Notes: generated by a model from the letters alone, not told the origin. Shown: positions 11,018-18,252, counted from the first letter of the stretch. The stretch is 21,971 nucleotides of DNA from an uncultured Clostridium sp. (GCA_948466265.1 CAOJZU010000022.1:1-21971); one strand, 5' to 3'. Numbers and translations are program-made.

Positions 11018-12624
11018 GAAAGCCCGAAACAGATGCTTTTTTTATCCACCTCAGACAATTCTAAGTCGAAGTGGAATTTTATTTTTAGTCCTATATGGTT
11101 TTTATCTATCTGTGTAACTTTTATATTACTAATTTTATTATGTACAAACTCTTGTGTTATTTCAAAATTATCAAATTTAAAATAATCCTTTATTCTCTGA
11201 TTGTTTTTTTCTATTTCTTGTCCTAACCTATCATTTTGAATATCTATTAATTTGCTTTTAAGCTCTACAATATTATTTTTATATTCAGCATTTAACTCAT
11301 CAAATTCGCTCTCATCAATTTTATTCAATGAATATAATTTCACAAGATTTTTTTTGCTTTCTTCTAACTCTTCTATTTGCTTTTCTATAATACTACAATC
11401 TACACTTGCTTTTCTATTCTTTTTGAGAATTTCATTGTTTACATTTATCATGTTTTTAATTATTTTATTCTTATTTTCAATCATTTCATCAAAAACATCT
11501 TTTAAGATCTGATTTAGTTCATTAGTTGTAAGATAAGTATTAGTTATACAACCCTTGTTGCCACTTCGAAGATATTCGGAGCATCCCCAATATTCTTCAG
11601 GAGATGTTGGTCTATATTTCCTTCGCCAATATAGTTTCCCATCATGACTACATATAAGTAAATTAGAATACATATAACGATTAGTCCAACCTGTTCCTTC
11701 ACTTGTATATCTATTATGTCTTTTTTTTCGAATCTCATTGCATTTTTCCCACAATTCCTCATCTACAATCTGTGGCACAATATCCTCTGTTGTCTTATAA
11801 TTAACCCATTCTTCTTTTGGCAGTTCTACTCGTTCTTTAGTTAAGAAATCTATTACTTCTGTTTTCTTGCCACAATAAAATCCTTTATATTTTGGATTTT
11901 CAAGTATTCCCTTTAACGTCGAATAACTAAGTGGCGTTCCACTTCTAGACATCATTCCCTCTTGTGCAAGTTGTTTGGATACACCTCTTATTCCAATATT
12001 ACCTGTTGCATATAATTCATAAGCCCTTTTGACTATTTTAGCTTCATTTTCGTTTATTACTAATGTACAGTTGTTTTTTTCATATCCCCATATAACATTA
12101 TTCCCCAAGACTCTGCCTCTCTCTATTGACCTGTTAAACCCAAATTTAGTTCTTTCTGATAGTCTTCTACTTTCATCCTGTGCTAGTGATGCCATAATAG
12201 TTAGTCTTAGTTCTCCCTCTTGATCTAATGTATTTATGTTATCTAATTCAAAATATACTCCTTTTCCTCTTGCAAGTAAATCTCTTGTAATTTGTAAAGT
12301 GTCTAGTGTATTTCTTGCAAATCTACATACTTCCTTTGTTAGAATCAAATCATATTTATCATTTTGCCCATCAAATATCATATCGTTAAAATCATTCCTT
12401 TTCTTAGTAGATGTTCCTGTAATTCCATCGTCTGTATATCCCTGAACAAATGTCCATTTTGGATTTGATAATATTTTATTTTTGTAATACATATCTTGAT
12501 TTTCTAGTGAATTCTTTTGTTGTTCTTTTTCTGTAGATACTCTTGCATAATATGTAACTCGTAGTGGTAAGTCATAAATCGTTTTGCCTGACATTAATGC
12601 TTTTCTAATTTCATAAATATTCAT
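10903..12624 (-). CDS. Large serine recombinase at the spoIVA junction
   Basis: It probably catalyses integration and excision of the element. The ATG at 12624 follows GGAGG by 5 nt (MNIYEIRKALMSGKTIYDLP). The resolvase domain has the catalytic-serine motif YYARVSTE at about residue 30 and the arginine-containing motifs CRFARNTLD and DESRRLSERTKFG. The recombinase domain is at about 180-290 (GYEKNNCTLVINENEAKIVK, NPKYKGFYCGKKT), followed by a zinc ribbon (LLICSHDGKLYWRR, EYWGC, GCI) and a coiled coil (IEKQIEELEESKKNLVKLY). It is paralogous to the neighbour at 12729. The frame crosses the junction, so the last roughly 38 codons are antisense spoIVA; the C-terminus would therefore change on excision. 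Its only CGG (11024-11026, TTC GGG) is out of frame and falls in that tail. It has its own promoter and follows a terminator. Confidence 0.92.
   Translation of the reverse strand: MNIYEIRKALMSGKTIYDLPLRVTYYARVSTEKEQQKNSLENQDMYYKNKILSNPKWTFVQGYTDDGITGTSTKKRNDFNDMIFDGQNDKYDLILTKEVCRFARNTLDTLQITRDLLARGKGVYFELDNINTLDQEGELRLTIMASLAQDESRRLSERTKFGFNRSIERGRVLGNNVIWGYEKNNCTLVINENEAKIVKRAYELYATGNIGIRGVSKQLAQEGMMSRSGTPLSYSTLKGILENPKYKGFYCGKKTEVIDFLTKERVELPKEEWVNYKTTEDIVPQIVDEELWEKCNEIRKKRHNRYTSEGTGWTNRYMYSNLLICSHDGKLYWRRKYRPTSPEEYWGCSEYLRSGNKGCITNTYLTTNELNQILKDVFDEMIENKNKIIKNMINVNNEILKKNRKASVDCSIIEKQIEELEESKKNLVKLYSLNKIDESEFDELNAEYKNNIVELKSKLIDIQNDRLGQEIEKNNQRIKDYFKFDNFEITQEFVHNKISNIKVTQIDKNHIGLKIKFHFDLELSEVDKKSICFGLSMCILGALAFNFTPYLEPCFTISGSSKINSSADGVTIP
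11001..11030. other. Left junction (attachment site) of the element within spoIVA
   Basis: SpoIVA-like coding sequence ends near CCAAGTATACACATA (11003-11017), and from there the sequence belongs to the recombinase-bearing element. The exact crossover cannot be fixed because the second junction lies outside the window; I found no other copy of the AGTATACACA core here. Confidence 0.6.
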
Positions 12625-12655
12625 ATAAACCTCCAAAATCTTTAAATATACTTGT

Positions 12656-12684
12656 GTTCTAACTCTGTTAGACCCTATTGTCAA
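12656..12684 (-). promoter_or_regulatory. Promoter of the junction-proximal recombinase
   Basis: On the minus strand TTGACA (plus 12679-12684) is followed, 17 nt on, by the weaker -10 box TAGAAC (plus 12656-12661). It sits after the terminator of the upstream recombinase and about 30 nt before the start codon of this one. It shares AACAGAGTTAG in the spacer with the promoter at 21638-21666. Confidence 0.5.
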
Positions 12685-12700
12685 GATGTTTGGAAGTTTT

Positions 12701-12729
12701 TGAAAAAGAAAAAAGTCCATTAGGACTTT
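12701..12729 (-). terminator. Rho-independent terminator after the upstream recombinase
   Basis: The stem AAAGTCC/GGACTTT (12712-12718 with 12723-12729) has a 4-nt loop and is followed on the minus strand by TTTTTTCTTTTT. It overlaps the last base of the stop codon of the 12729-14360 gene and separates the two recombinase transcripts. Confidence 0.75.
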
Positions 12730-14360
12730 CAACTTGCTTTTTTTTGCATATCTATGTATTCAATTACTTTTTGCCTTCTATATAATAAACTTACAGTGAT
12801 TCCTACTTTTAAAATAATTTCTAATTTTGCCATTTCGTTATTATCTACTTTTTCAACTATTATTTTTTGTAAAATTGTATCTATAAGTTGGCTTGGCATT
12901 CCCTGATGAAATTCTATGTCTTTTTTAAAACTTTGCCTTAGCAGTTCTTTCTTTTCATTAAGAACGTTCATATCTCTTGCCTTTATTAAAATATTACATT
13001 CTTGTTCTAATCTTTCTATTTTAGTATTATATACATCATTTTCTTCTTGGAATTCTTTTTCATCAATTAGGTCTGTTGTATATAACTTTATTAGCTTTTT
13101 CTTTTCTTTTTTTAATTCTTCAATTTTATTCCTTGTTCTATTGATATCATTTTCCGATGAACAATCTTGCATACAAGACATACTCTTTTCTAAAAGTTTC
13201 TCTATAAATTCCTCTTTATGTATAAATAATTCATCAAATACTTCTTTCAAAATTTTATCTAATGTTTCTGTATATATATTTACATTATCAGTACACCCGT
13301 CTAGTCCTTTCTTTTTATATAATGCACATTGCCAAAATTCTTTTCCTCTATTGGCTGATCTCCAATAGCTCTGTCCATCTTTTTTGCAGAATATTTTTCC
13401 TGAATATTTATATTTATTGTTATACCCTGATGACGAACTTTTTGCCCTTTCACTTCGTTCTTCGAATATTTCTTTGCACCTTTCCCACGTTTTATCATCA
13501 ACTATTTGTGGCACGACATCTTCTTTTGCTTTATATTCAACAATTTCGTCCTTCCCCAAATTTACTCTTTGCTTGGTCATGAAGTCTATTACTCTTGTTT
13601 TGTTCCCTGAATAAAACCCTTTATATTTAGGATTAGTCAAAATATTTTTTATTGTAGAATAAGCAAAAACTTCTCCTTTTCTTGTGTATATTCCTTCTTT
13701 TGCTAGTTCTTGACCTATTCTTCTTATTCCCACCTCTCCTGTTGCGTATATTTCATATATTCTTTTTACAATTTTTGCTTCTTCTTCGTTTAATTCAAGT
13801 TTACATTTGTTTTTTTCATAGCCCCATATAGCATTGTTGCCTAAAACTCTTCCTTTTTCTATTGCTCTACTAAAGCCAAACTTTACTCTTTCTGATATTC
13901 TGCGACTTTCGTCTTGTGCTAGTGATGCCATTATAGTTAGTCTTAGTTCTCCTTCTTGTTCTAATGTATTAATATTATCTAGCTCAAAACAAACTCCTTT
14001 GCCTTTAGCGAGTAAATTTCTTGTAATTTGCAATGTGTCTAGTGTATTTCTTGCAAATCTGCATACTTCTTTTGTTAAGATCAAGTCATACATATCATTT
14101 AATCCATCACTTATCATATCATTAAAATCATTTCTTTTTCTCGTCGATGTACCTGTTATTCCTCTGTCAGTATACCCATTAACTAGTGTCCAGTTAGGTT
14201 CTGCTAATATTTTATTTTTATAATATGTATCTTGATTTTCTAGTGAATTTTTTTGTTCTTCTTTTTCGGTAGATACCCTTGCATAATATGTAACTCTTAA
14301 TGGCAAATCATAAATTGTTTTACCTGACATTAGTTCTCTTCTTATGGTATATAGATCCAT
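12729..14360 (-). CDS. Large serine recombinase, upstream paralogue
   Basis: This 543-residue protein starts at ATG 14360 after TAGGAGG. It has the catalytic motif YYARVSTEKEEQ, CRFARNTLDTLQI and DESRRISERVKFG in the resolvase domain. The recombinase domain (GYEKNKCKLELNEEEAKIVK, NPKYKGFYSGNKTRV) is followed by a zinc ribbon (KIFCKKDGQSYWRS, FWQC, DGC) and a C-terminal coiled coil rich in K and E. Its N-terminal half is nearly identical in sequence to the 10903-12624 protein, while the C-terminal halves differ more, suggesting divergence in DNA-site recognition. The two may act together, as in elements with paired recombinases, or one may be the excision-specific partner. It has two out-of-frame CGG triplets (13154 TCG GAA, 13297 GAC GGG) and no in-frame one. 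Confidence 0.93.
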   Translation of the reverse strand: MDLYTIRRELMSGKTIYDLPLRVTYYARVSTEKEEQKNSLENQDTYYKNKILAEPNWTLVNGYTDRGITGTSTRKRNDFNDMISDGLNDMYDLILTKEVCRFARNTLDTLQITRNLLAKGKGVCFELDNINTLEQEGELRLTIMASLAQDESRRISERVKFGFSRAIEKGRVLGNNAIWGYEKNKCKLELNEEEAKIVKRIYEIYATGEVGIRRIGQELAKEGIYTRKGEVFAYSTIKNILTNPKYKGFYSGNKTRVIDFMTKQRVNLGKDEIVEYKAKEDVVPQIVDDKTWERCKEIFEERSERAKSSSSGYNNKYKYSGKIFCKKDGQSYWRSANRGKEFWQCALYKKKGLDGCTDNVNIYTETLDKILKEVFDELFIHKEEFIEKLLEKSMSCMQDCSSENDINRTRNKIEELKKEKKKLIKLYTTDLIDEKEFQEENDVYNTKIERLEQECNILIKARDMNVLNEKKELLRQSFKKDIEFHQGMPSQLIDTILQKIIVEKVDNNEMAKLEIILKVGITVSLLYRRQKVIEYIDMQKKAS

Positions 14361-14384
14361 ATTAGAATCCTCCTAAGTAAAATC

Positions 14385-14537
14385 TTATATACTATTTATA
14401 ATGTAATCTTTCATTTTATCATCTATAATGCCTTGTTCTCTTGCTGAATTAATCAAGTATATGCTTAATCTTTCAAGAATTGATTTTTCAAATTTTTCTA
14501 TTATCTTATTATCAATCTTATCAAATATTTTTTCCAT
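14385..14537 (-). CDS. Small 50-aa protein upstream of the recombinases
   Basis: An ATG at 14537 follows GAGGTGG by 5 nt and opens 50 codons, MEKIFDKIDNKIIEKFEKSI and onward to KDYIINSI, ending at TAA 14385-14387, 24 nt before the start of the recombinase gene. It is predicted to be almost wholly helical and charged. I do not recognise a family. Position and the ribosome binding site suggest co-translation with the recombinase; a role as a small accessory factor is only a guess. Confidence 0.6.
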   Translation of the reverse strand: MEKIFDKIDNKIIEKFEKSILERLSIYLINSAREQGIIDDKMKDYIINSI

Positions 14538-14595
14538 CTTGTCCACCTCTGTTAATGTATATTGACAAAACTCAAAAATATTACATTAATTTTTA

Positions 14596-15027
14596 TTACC
14601 ATGCTATTTTCTTAGGCACATCATATCCTGCTGTTATATTCTTCTTTAAAACATAATTCTTTTTACTTTTATCATATTCATATACTGATGTATTCCAATC
14701 CCTATATGATCTATTGCTGATACTGCTTGTTTTTGAAAGTTCTCTACTTGCTTGTTCATGTTGTGCTTTTAAATACAGGTACTCTAACTCACTATTATTA
14801 CGTTTATTTTTTATATATTTTATAGTATCTATTTTATTATTTTTTTTGCTTTCTTGTTTTCTTCTTGCCTTTTCTTTTAGGTATCTTTCATCTTTCGAAA
14901 CAGTTCGTGATACTATATATTTAGAAATTTGTAATTTTTCTGCAATATCTTTTTGTTTCAATTTATCAATAAAATACATTTTTAATATTTGTTCATTCAA
15001 TTTTAAATAACACTCTCTTTCGTGCAA
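14596..15027 (-). CDS. Helix-turn-helix DNA-binding protein, element cargo
   Basis: A frame of 143 codons has an N-terminal sigma-region-4-like helix-turn-helix: ILKMYFIDKLKQKDIAEKLQ, then ISKYIVSRTVSKDERYL. A lysine- and arginine-rich linker (about 52-75) and a polar C-terminal part follow. The start is uncertain. The first possible initiator after the upstream in-frame stop is TTG at 15027 with a poor ribosome binding site, and no ATG lies before the helix-turn-helix. Such regulators are common beside recombinases in clostridial elements. Whether it controls the recombinases immediately downstream is an inference from order only. Confidence 0.6.
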   Translation of the reverse strand: MHERECYLKLNEQILKMYFIDKLKQKDIAEKLQISKYIVSRTVSKDERYLKEKARRKQESKKNNKIDTIKYIKNKRNNSELEYLYLKAQHEQASRELSKTSSISNRSYRDWNTSVYEYDKSKKNYVLKKNITAGYDVPKKIAW

Positions 15028-15060
15028 CTTTTTACTAACAGCTTTTGGGCATAAAGACTT

Positions 15061-15082
15061 AAATAGAGTGAATGCTCTATTT
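15061..15082. terminator. Hairpin after the 15077-15235 gene
   Basis: A perfect 8-bp stem, AAATAGAG/CTCTATTT, has a 6-nt loop and overlaps the stop codon of the small membrane-protein gene. There is no T tract on the minus strand beyond TTTAAG, so it may be a weak terminator or an attenuator. Confidence 0.4.
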
Positions 15083-15235
15083 GATTTCTAAATTTTTCAT
15101 TGCTTCTTTAAAGTTTTGTTTGTTTAGTGGTTTGACCTTTTTATATTTTCTCTTCTTTTTTAATCTCTCTATGATTTCTCTAACAAATACACCCAAAGCA
15201 AAAGAGATTAAAAAAACTATAATATACTTTAGCAT
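15077..15235 (-). CDS. Small single-pass membrane protein (52 aa)
   Basis: The ATG at 15235 opens 52 codons ending at TAG 15077-15079. Residues 4-20 (YIIVFLISFALGVFVRE) form one membrane helix, followed by a strongly basic region (RLKKKRKYKKVK) and a short polar tail, so the C-terminus is probably cytoplasmic. The start is 1 nt after the stop of the preceding gene when that gene is read through its CGG, and the AAGGAG preceding it lies inside that extended reading. No family recognised. Confidence 0.6.
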   Translation of the reverse strand: MLKYIIVFLISFALGVFVREIIERLKKKRKYKKVKPLNKQNFKEAMKNLEIK

Positions 15236-15236
15236 T

Positions 15237-15492
15237 TTATTTTTTCTCCTTTGCCATGAATTTTGCTAGTTTTTTTACTTCACTATTTCCGAAATTTTTC
15301 ATAAAACATTTTGATTTCACTTCGAATTGTTTTATCGTTTATTTCTGCTTTGCTATGCTTCAGAGTTTTAAATGTCAATTGAGCATATGCTGTTATAAGT
15401 TCTAATTCTAGTGTATTAGTATCATTTGTTTTTTTCGTTTCTTTTACGTTTTTGGTTTCAACTATTGGCTTTAATTCATTTCTCGTGTCCAT
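15237..15492 (-). CDS. Small hypothetical element protein, extended by a +1 step at CGG
   Basis: The ATG at 15492 follows AAAGGAGG. The first 68 codons give a helical, lysine- and glutamate-rich protein (ELELITAYAQLTFKTLKHSK). In the standard frame it stops two codons after an in-frame CGG (C at 15291): TTT CGG AAA TAG. Skipping the C reads on through GNSEVKKLAKFMAKEKK to TAA 15237-15239, 84 aa in total, one nucleotide before the next gene's ATG. The close fit with the next start makes the extended form more likely, but no homology is available to prove it. Function unknown. Confidence 0.6.
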
Positions 15493-15573
15493 AACATACT
15501 TCCTCCTTTTTTTAGTTTCTATATATTAAGAACACGACAAAAATTTCAAATGTCGGATTTTTGAAAAAATTTT

Positions 15574-15741
15574 TTAATTTTTTCTATTTCTACTCAAATT
15601 TCTAAATATCAAAAATATTATTTCTTGTCTCAAATCCTCGTCTATTTTGCCACTTATATACGCATTTTTATCTATTAAATTTTCATAATCATTTATTATT
15701 TTTAGTATTTCTGAATCTGTTAAATCAAAATTATTAAACAT
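15574..15741 (-). CDS. Short HTH_16-like (conjugative-transposon helix-turn-helix) protein
   Basis: The ATG at 15741 opens 55 codons starting MFNNFDLTDSEILKIINDYE; the rest, up to RNLSRNRKN, contains LIDKNAYISGKIDEDLRQEI. The pattern of a central LI-K followed by EDL-QEI resembles the short helix-turn-helix domain found next to small sigma-like factors in Tn916-type elements. It begins 3 nt after the stop of the sigma-like gene, with AAGGAG inside that gene's end, so the two are one translational unit. Family assignment is by eye only. Confidence 0.6.
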   Translation of the reverse strand: MFNNFDLTDSEILKIINDYENLIDKNAYISGKIDEDLRQEIIFLIFRNLSRNRKN

Positions 15742-15744
15742 ATT

Positions 15745-16173
15745 TTAATCTTCTCCTTTTATTAATCCCTTTACAATTTTTTCTTGTGCTCGATTTCGTA
15801 TTATAGATATTGTTTCTCTGTGAAGATGCATTATTTTTGCTGTTTCATTAATGGACTTCTGCTTTTTATATAAATAAAAAAGCACTTCTTTTTCTTTTAA
15901 AGATAATGCTTTTACAATATTATATAACTTATGATCCGAGAATGTTCTTTCAAATTCTATTGCAGAATCAATCTCCTCTTGACATCTTTCTAAAACAGCA
16001 TCAAGTACATTTTCACCCATACTAGACATATTTTCGTCATTGAATATTACCATATCATTTAGATAATGACGATTTCTCTCAATATACTTATTTTTTGCGG
16101 TCATTACAATTCTCTTTAAATATAATTTTTCTTCTTTTGATAATTCCTCCTTTAGATAGTCTTTTCTTTGCAT
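15745..16173 (-). CDS. Small sigma-70-like regulator of element type
   Basis: I choose ATG 16173, 9 nt after GGAG, giving 142 aa (MQRKDYLKEELSKEEKLYLK); an upstream TTG at 16221 has no ribosome binding site. The C-terminal half (about 90-140) matches sigma region 4: IVKALSLKEKEVLFYLYKKQ, then SINETAKIMHLHRETISII and a basic end. Size and layout recall the short sigma-like factors of Tn916-family elements, which activate element genes. The partner HTH_16-like gene follows at once. Its only CGG (15936-15938, TCG GAT) is out of frame. Confidence 0.75.
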   Translation of the reverse strand: MQRKDYLKEELSKEEKLYLKRIVMTAKNKYIERNRHYLNDMVIFNDENMSSMGENVLDAVLERCQEEIDSAIEFERTFSDHKLYNIVKALSLKEKEVLFYLYKKQKSINETAKIMHLHRETISIIRNRAQEKIVKGLIKGED

Positions 16174-16294
16174 TTTTAATTTCTCCAATCTTTTTAGATT
16201 AGACAAATTTCCGAAAGCCAAAGAAAGCTATTCAGTTATATATTTTTTTAATTAATTAGATTTTGTCATGTCATAATTTCCCTCCAAAAAAATA

Positions 16295-16393
16295 AAAGTC
16301 TGTTAATTAAAGTAAAATATTTTCACATAATCTTTTGTACTTTTTTATTATCTCATGTGAATTAATATACTTTCTTTAACCTTACAGACCTTT
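16295..16393. repeat. Imperfect 99-bp palindrome in the gap upstream of the sigma-like gene
   Basis: The outer arms AAAGTCTGT (16295-16303) and ACAGACCTTT (16384-16393), middle arms around AATTAAAGTA and TACTTTCTTT, and inner arms TTCACAT (16322-16328) and ATGTGAA (16355-16361) pair with small bulges around a 26-nt centre. It fills much of the 16174-16560 gap, which otherwise has no gene. It could be a leader RNA of the sigma-like gene, a single-strand origin or a MITE. Confidence 0.55.
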
Positions 16394-16495
16394 GTCTTCA
16401 CTAGAAATAATACAACTTTTTGTTTTGGTTGTCATAAAATACGCAAAAATAAGCATTAATATTAAAAAATACTCTAATTAAAAGATTTTTTCATG

Positions 16496-16528
16496 AAAAT
16501 AGGAACTTCAAATTGCAGTTCCTATTTT
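16496..16528. terminator. Strong hairpin after the 16561-16857 gene
   Basis: A perfect 12-bp stem, AAAATAGGAACT with AGTTCCTATTTT, has a 9-nt loop. It is placed 33 nt downstream of the minus-strand stop at 16561. The A/T ends of the stem supply the U tract in either direction. Confidence 0.75.
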
Positions 16529-16560
16529 ATATTATTATTAAGTTTAAATATGTTTTACCC

Positions 16561-16857
16561 TTAAAGATTATAATCCTTTAATATTTGTTCAGTCTTTTCT
16601 ATTAGTTCATTATACTCTTTTACTGTCACTCCCTTTTCCTTTAATTTTTTATTTTGCTTTGTTATATTATTTTCATAATATAACATTAATTCATCATCTA
16701 ATAAATCAAACTCATAACCAGTATAAAGTTTATCCATTATTTGTATGTTCAACTTTTCTAATACTTCAATATTTTTTTCTTTAAAATATTTTTTTACTTC
16801 AATAAACTCTTTCTGTTTATACTCTTCGTGCCATTTTTCATAATTAAAATTTCTCAC
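16561..16857 (-). CDS. Hypothetical 98-aa element protein
   Basis: A GTG start at 16857 follows AGAGGG by about 6 nt. The protein is charged and largely helical (EEYKQKEFIEVKKYFKEKNI, then a coiled-coil-like C-terminal half with NKKLKEKGVTVKEY). There is no signal or membrane segment. It is divergent from the XRE-type gene at 16986, with an inverted repeat between them, so it may be regulated by that protein, as toxin-antitoxin or immunity pairs often are; this is an inference from layout. No family recognised. Confidence 0.6.
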   Translation of the reverse strand: MRNFNYEKWHEEYKQKEFIEVKKYFKEKNIEVLEKLNIQIMDKLYTGYEFDLLDDELMLYYENNITKQNKKLKEKGVTVKEYNELIEKTEQILKDYNL

Positions 16858-16910
16858 TAAAATTCCCTCTTTCGTATTATTTTTTTAATTATAACACTAT
16901 TTTATATTTT

Positions 16911-16928
16911 AGGCTAGTGAATTAGCCT
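16911..16928. promoter_or_regulatory. Inverted repeat in the divergent promoter region (possible XRE operator)
   Basis: AGGCTA-N6-TAGCCT is a perfect 6-bp inverted repeat between the starts of two divergent genes (16857 minus, 16986 plus). It is a natural binding site for the small XRE-type regulator encoded alongside. A terminator role is less likely because no gene ends here. Confidence 0.45.
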
Positions 16929-16985
16929 ATATTTTTTTAAAAAATTGATATACTATTTTCAAATTATTTTATAAAGGGGAATATT

Positions 16986-17231
16986 GTGAATATATCAGAT
17001 GCAATTAATCAAAGAATTAGATATTTTATGCGTAAAAACAATTTAAACTCTCTATGGGATTTATACAAAACAACTGGTGTCCCTAAAGCTACCATAAATG
17101 CCCTATTAAGTTCTCGAAAAACTAGTGTACCTAAAATTACAACTCTTATACAAATATGCAGTGGTTTAAACACTAATTTAAAAGATTTTTTTAATGATGA
17201 TATTTTTAAAGATATAGATGATAATATATAA
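16986..17231 (+). CDS. XRE-family helix-turn-helix regulator
   Basis: A GTG start at 16986 follows AAAGGGGAA. The 81-residue protein is a single Cro/CI-type helix-turn-helix domain: INQRIRYFMRKNNLN, then LYKTTGVPKATINALLSS and ITTLIQICSGLNTNLKDFF. It is probably a repressor of the element's early genes or of the divergent gene at 16857. The GTG start and weak upstream boxes suggest modest expression. Confidence 0.85.
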   Translation: MNISDAINQRIRYFMRKNNLNSLWDLYKTTGVPKATINALLSSRKTSVPKITTLIQICSGLNTNLKDFFNDDIFKDIDDNI

Positions 17232-17365
17232 AGTATACTTTATTTCGTTATACAATAAAACGAACTTGTCTTTTTTTCCCTTTTTTTGTCTTTCACTATT
17301 ATTTTATTTTATTGTATGATAAACTGATTAAGATTATTTTATACATTATATTTTAGGAGGCAATT

Positions 17366-18082
17366 ATGCTTAAAGTGATAATTGCTATTGATAATGATAT
17401 TTTGTATAACAGCTTATCTCAAATTGCATTACAATCTAAAGAAAAAATCGAAGTCACAAAAGAATCTCCTGACAAATTACATTCTATAATTTGTAAAAAC
17501 AAAAGGGAAAATTTGATAATATTGGACTCTTTCACTTCAGTTACTTTTTGCCTAAATATACTGAAGAATTTAAATATAAATAAACAAAATGTCATTATCT
17601 TGGTAATTGATTCTAACTCAATGTCCAATATTTATAATAGTAAATTTCATTTTCCTAGAAATAGTAATTACGATTCTTCTTTAATTGATATTGTAAAACT
17701 AGTTTCAGATTCATTAAAAGTATCTTTAGAATTAGAACAAAATATTGACCAAATTTTATGGAAAATAGGATTAACTTCTTATACTAAAGGAACAACATAT
17801 ATAAAAGATGCAATTTTACTTTCATATAATAATCGTAGATTACTACTTGAAACAAGAATGCTTATAAAACACGTTGCTACTAAAAATAATATTGAAAATG
17901 ATAAAGTAGTACGTTCAGACATGGACAGAGCTTTAAATAATGCAATTGACTTAATTAACACAGATACAATTTATAATATTTTTGGAGATGATTATGATGG
18001 TAGAAAAATTAGTTTAAGATACTTTATTGATTTATGTATTCGATTTCTAGAAAAGCAAAGATATAGCTGTATAAAAAATTAA
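17366..18082 (+). CDS. Spo0A-like protein (degenerate receiver plus Spo0A C-terminal DNA-binding domain), element cargo
   Basis: The ATG at 17366 follows TTAGGAGG. Residues 1-110 look like a receiver domain reduced in conservation: IAIDND at 6-11 corresponds to the acidic cluster and D54 in NLIILDSF to the phospho-acceptor, but the usual downstream lysine motif is not obvious. Residues 118-234 resemble Spo0A's effector domain: IDQILWKIGLTSYTKGTTYI compares with the [17 protein letters not shown] of the chromosomal Spo0A, and SDMDRALNNAIDLI with its recognition segment [13 protein letters not shown]. The 238-aa length is slightly short of Spo0A. It could bind 0A-box-like sites or interfere with Spo0A. 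Its presence on an element inserted in a sporulation gene suggests a link between sporulation timing and element behaviour. Confidence 0.8.
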   Translation: MLKVIIAIDNDILYNSLSQIALQSKEKIEVTKESPDKLHSIICKNKRENLIILDSFTSVTFCLNILKNLNINKQNVIILVIDSNSMSNIYNSKFHFPRNSNYDSSLIDIVKLVSDSLKVSLELEQNIDQILWKIGLTSYTKGTTYIKDAILLSYNNRRLLLETRMLIKHVATKNNIENDKVVRSDMDRALNNAIDLINTDTIYNIFGDDYDGRKISLRYFIDLCIRFLEKQRYSCIKN

Positions 18083-18086
18083 ATTA

Positions 18087-18113
18087 GGAACTACCTTCTT
18101 AGTTAGTAGCTCC
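18087..18113 (+). terminator. Hairpin after the Spo0A-like gene
   Basis: GGAACTAC and GTAGCTCC pair with one mismatch around an 11-nt loop, 5 nt after the stop codon. A T tract is lacking directly after it, so it may be a weak terminator. Confidence 0.45.
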
Positions 18114-18116
18114 CTC

Positions 18117-18212
18117 ATAATAAATTATTTGTATAAGAATAACTGCCACATTCTTCTTATACTATATATTAAAACACTTATGTGTATTAATATCTATTTT
18201 ATGATTTATTAT
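18117..18212. repeat. Structured repeat, copy 1
   Basis: This 96-nt unit is bounded by the perfect inverted repeat ATAATAAAT/ATTTATTAT. It contains a GTATAAGAAT ... TTCTTATAC stem and a small hairpin ACAC-TTAT-GTGT (18174-18185). It is clearly related to copy 2 at 18594-18704. Confidence 0.65.
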
Positions 18213-18252
18213 ACTGCAAGAAACAGATAATACACAATATTAACTGTATTTT

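Noticed and set aside
15072..15269. Plus-strand hydrophobic ORF
   Set aside because: It is the complement of two small minus-strand genes with good ribosome binding sites; hydrophobic shadows are common opposite lysine-rich AT-rich genes.
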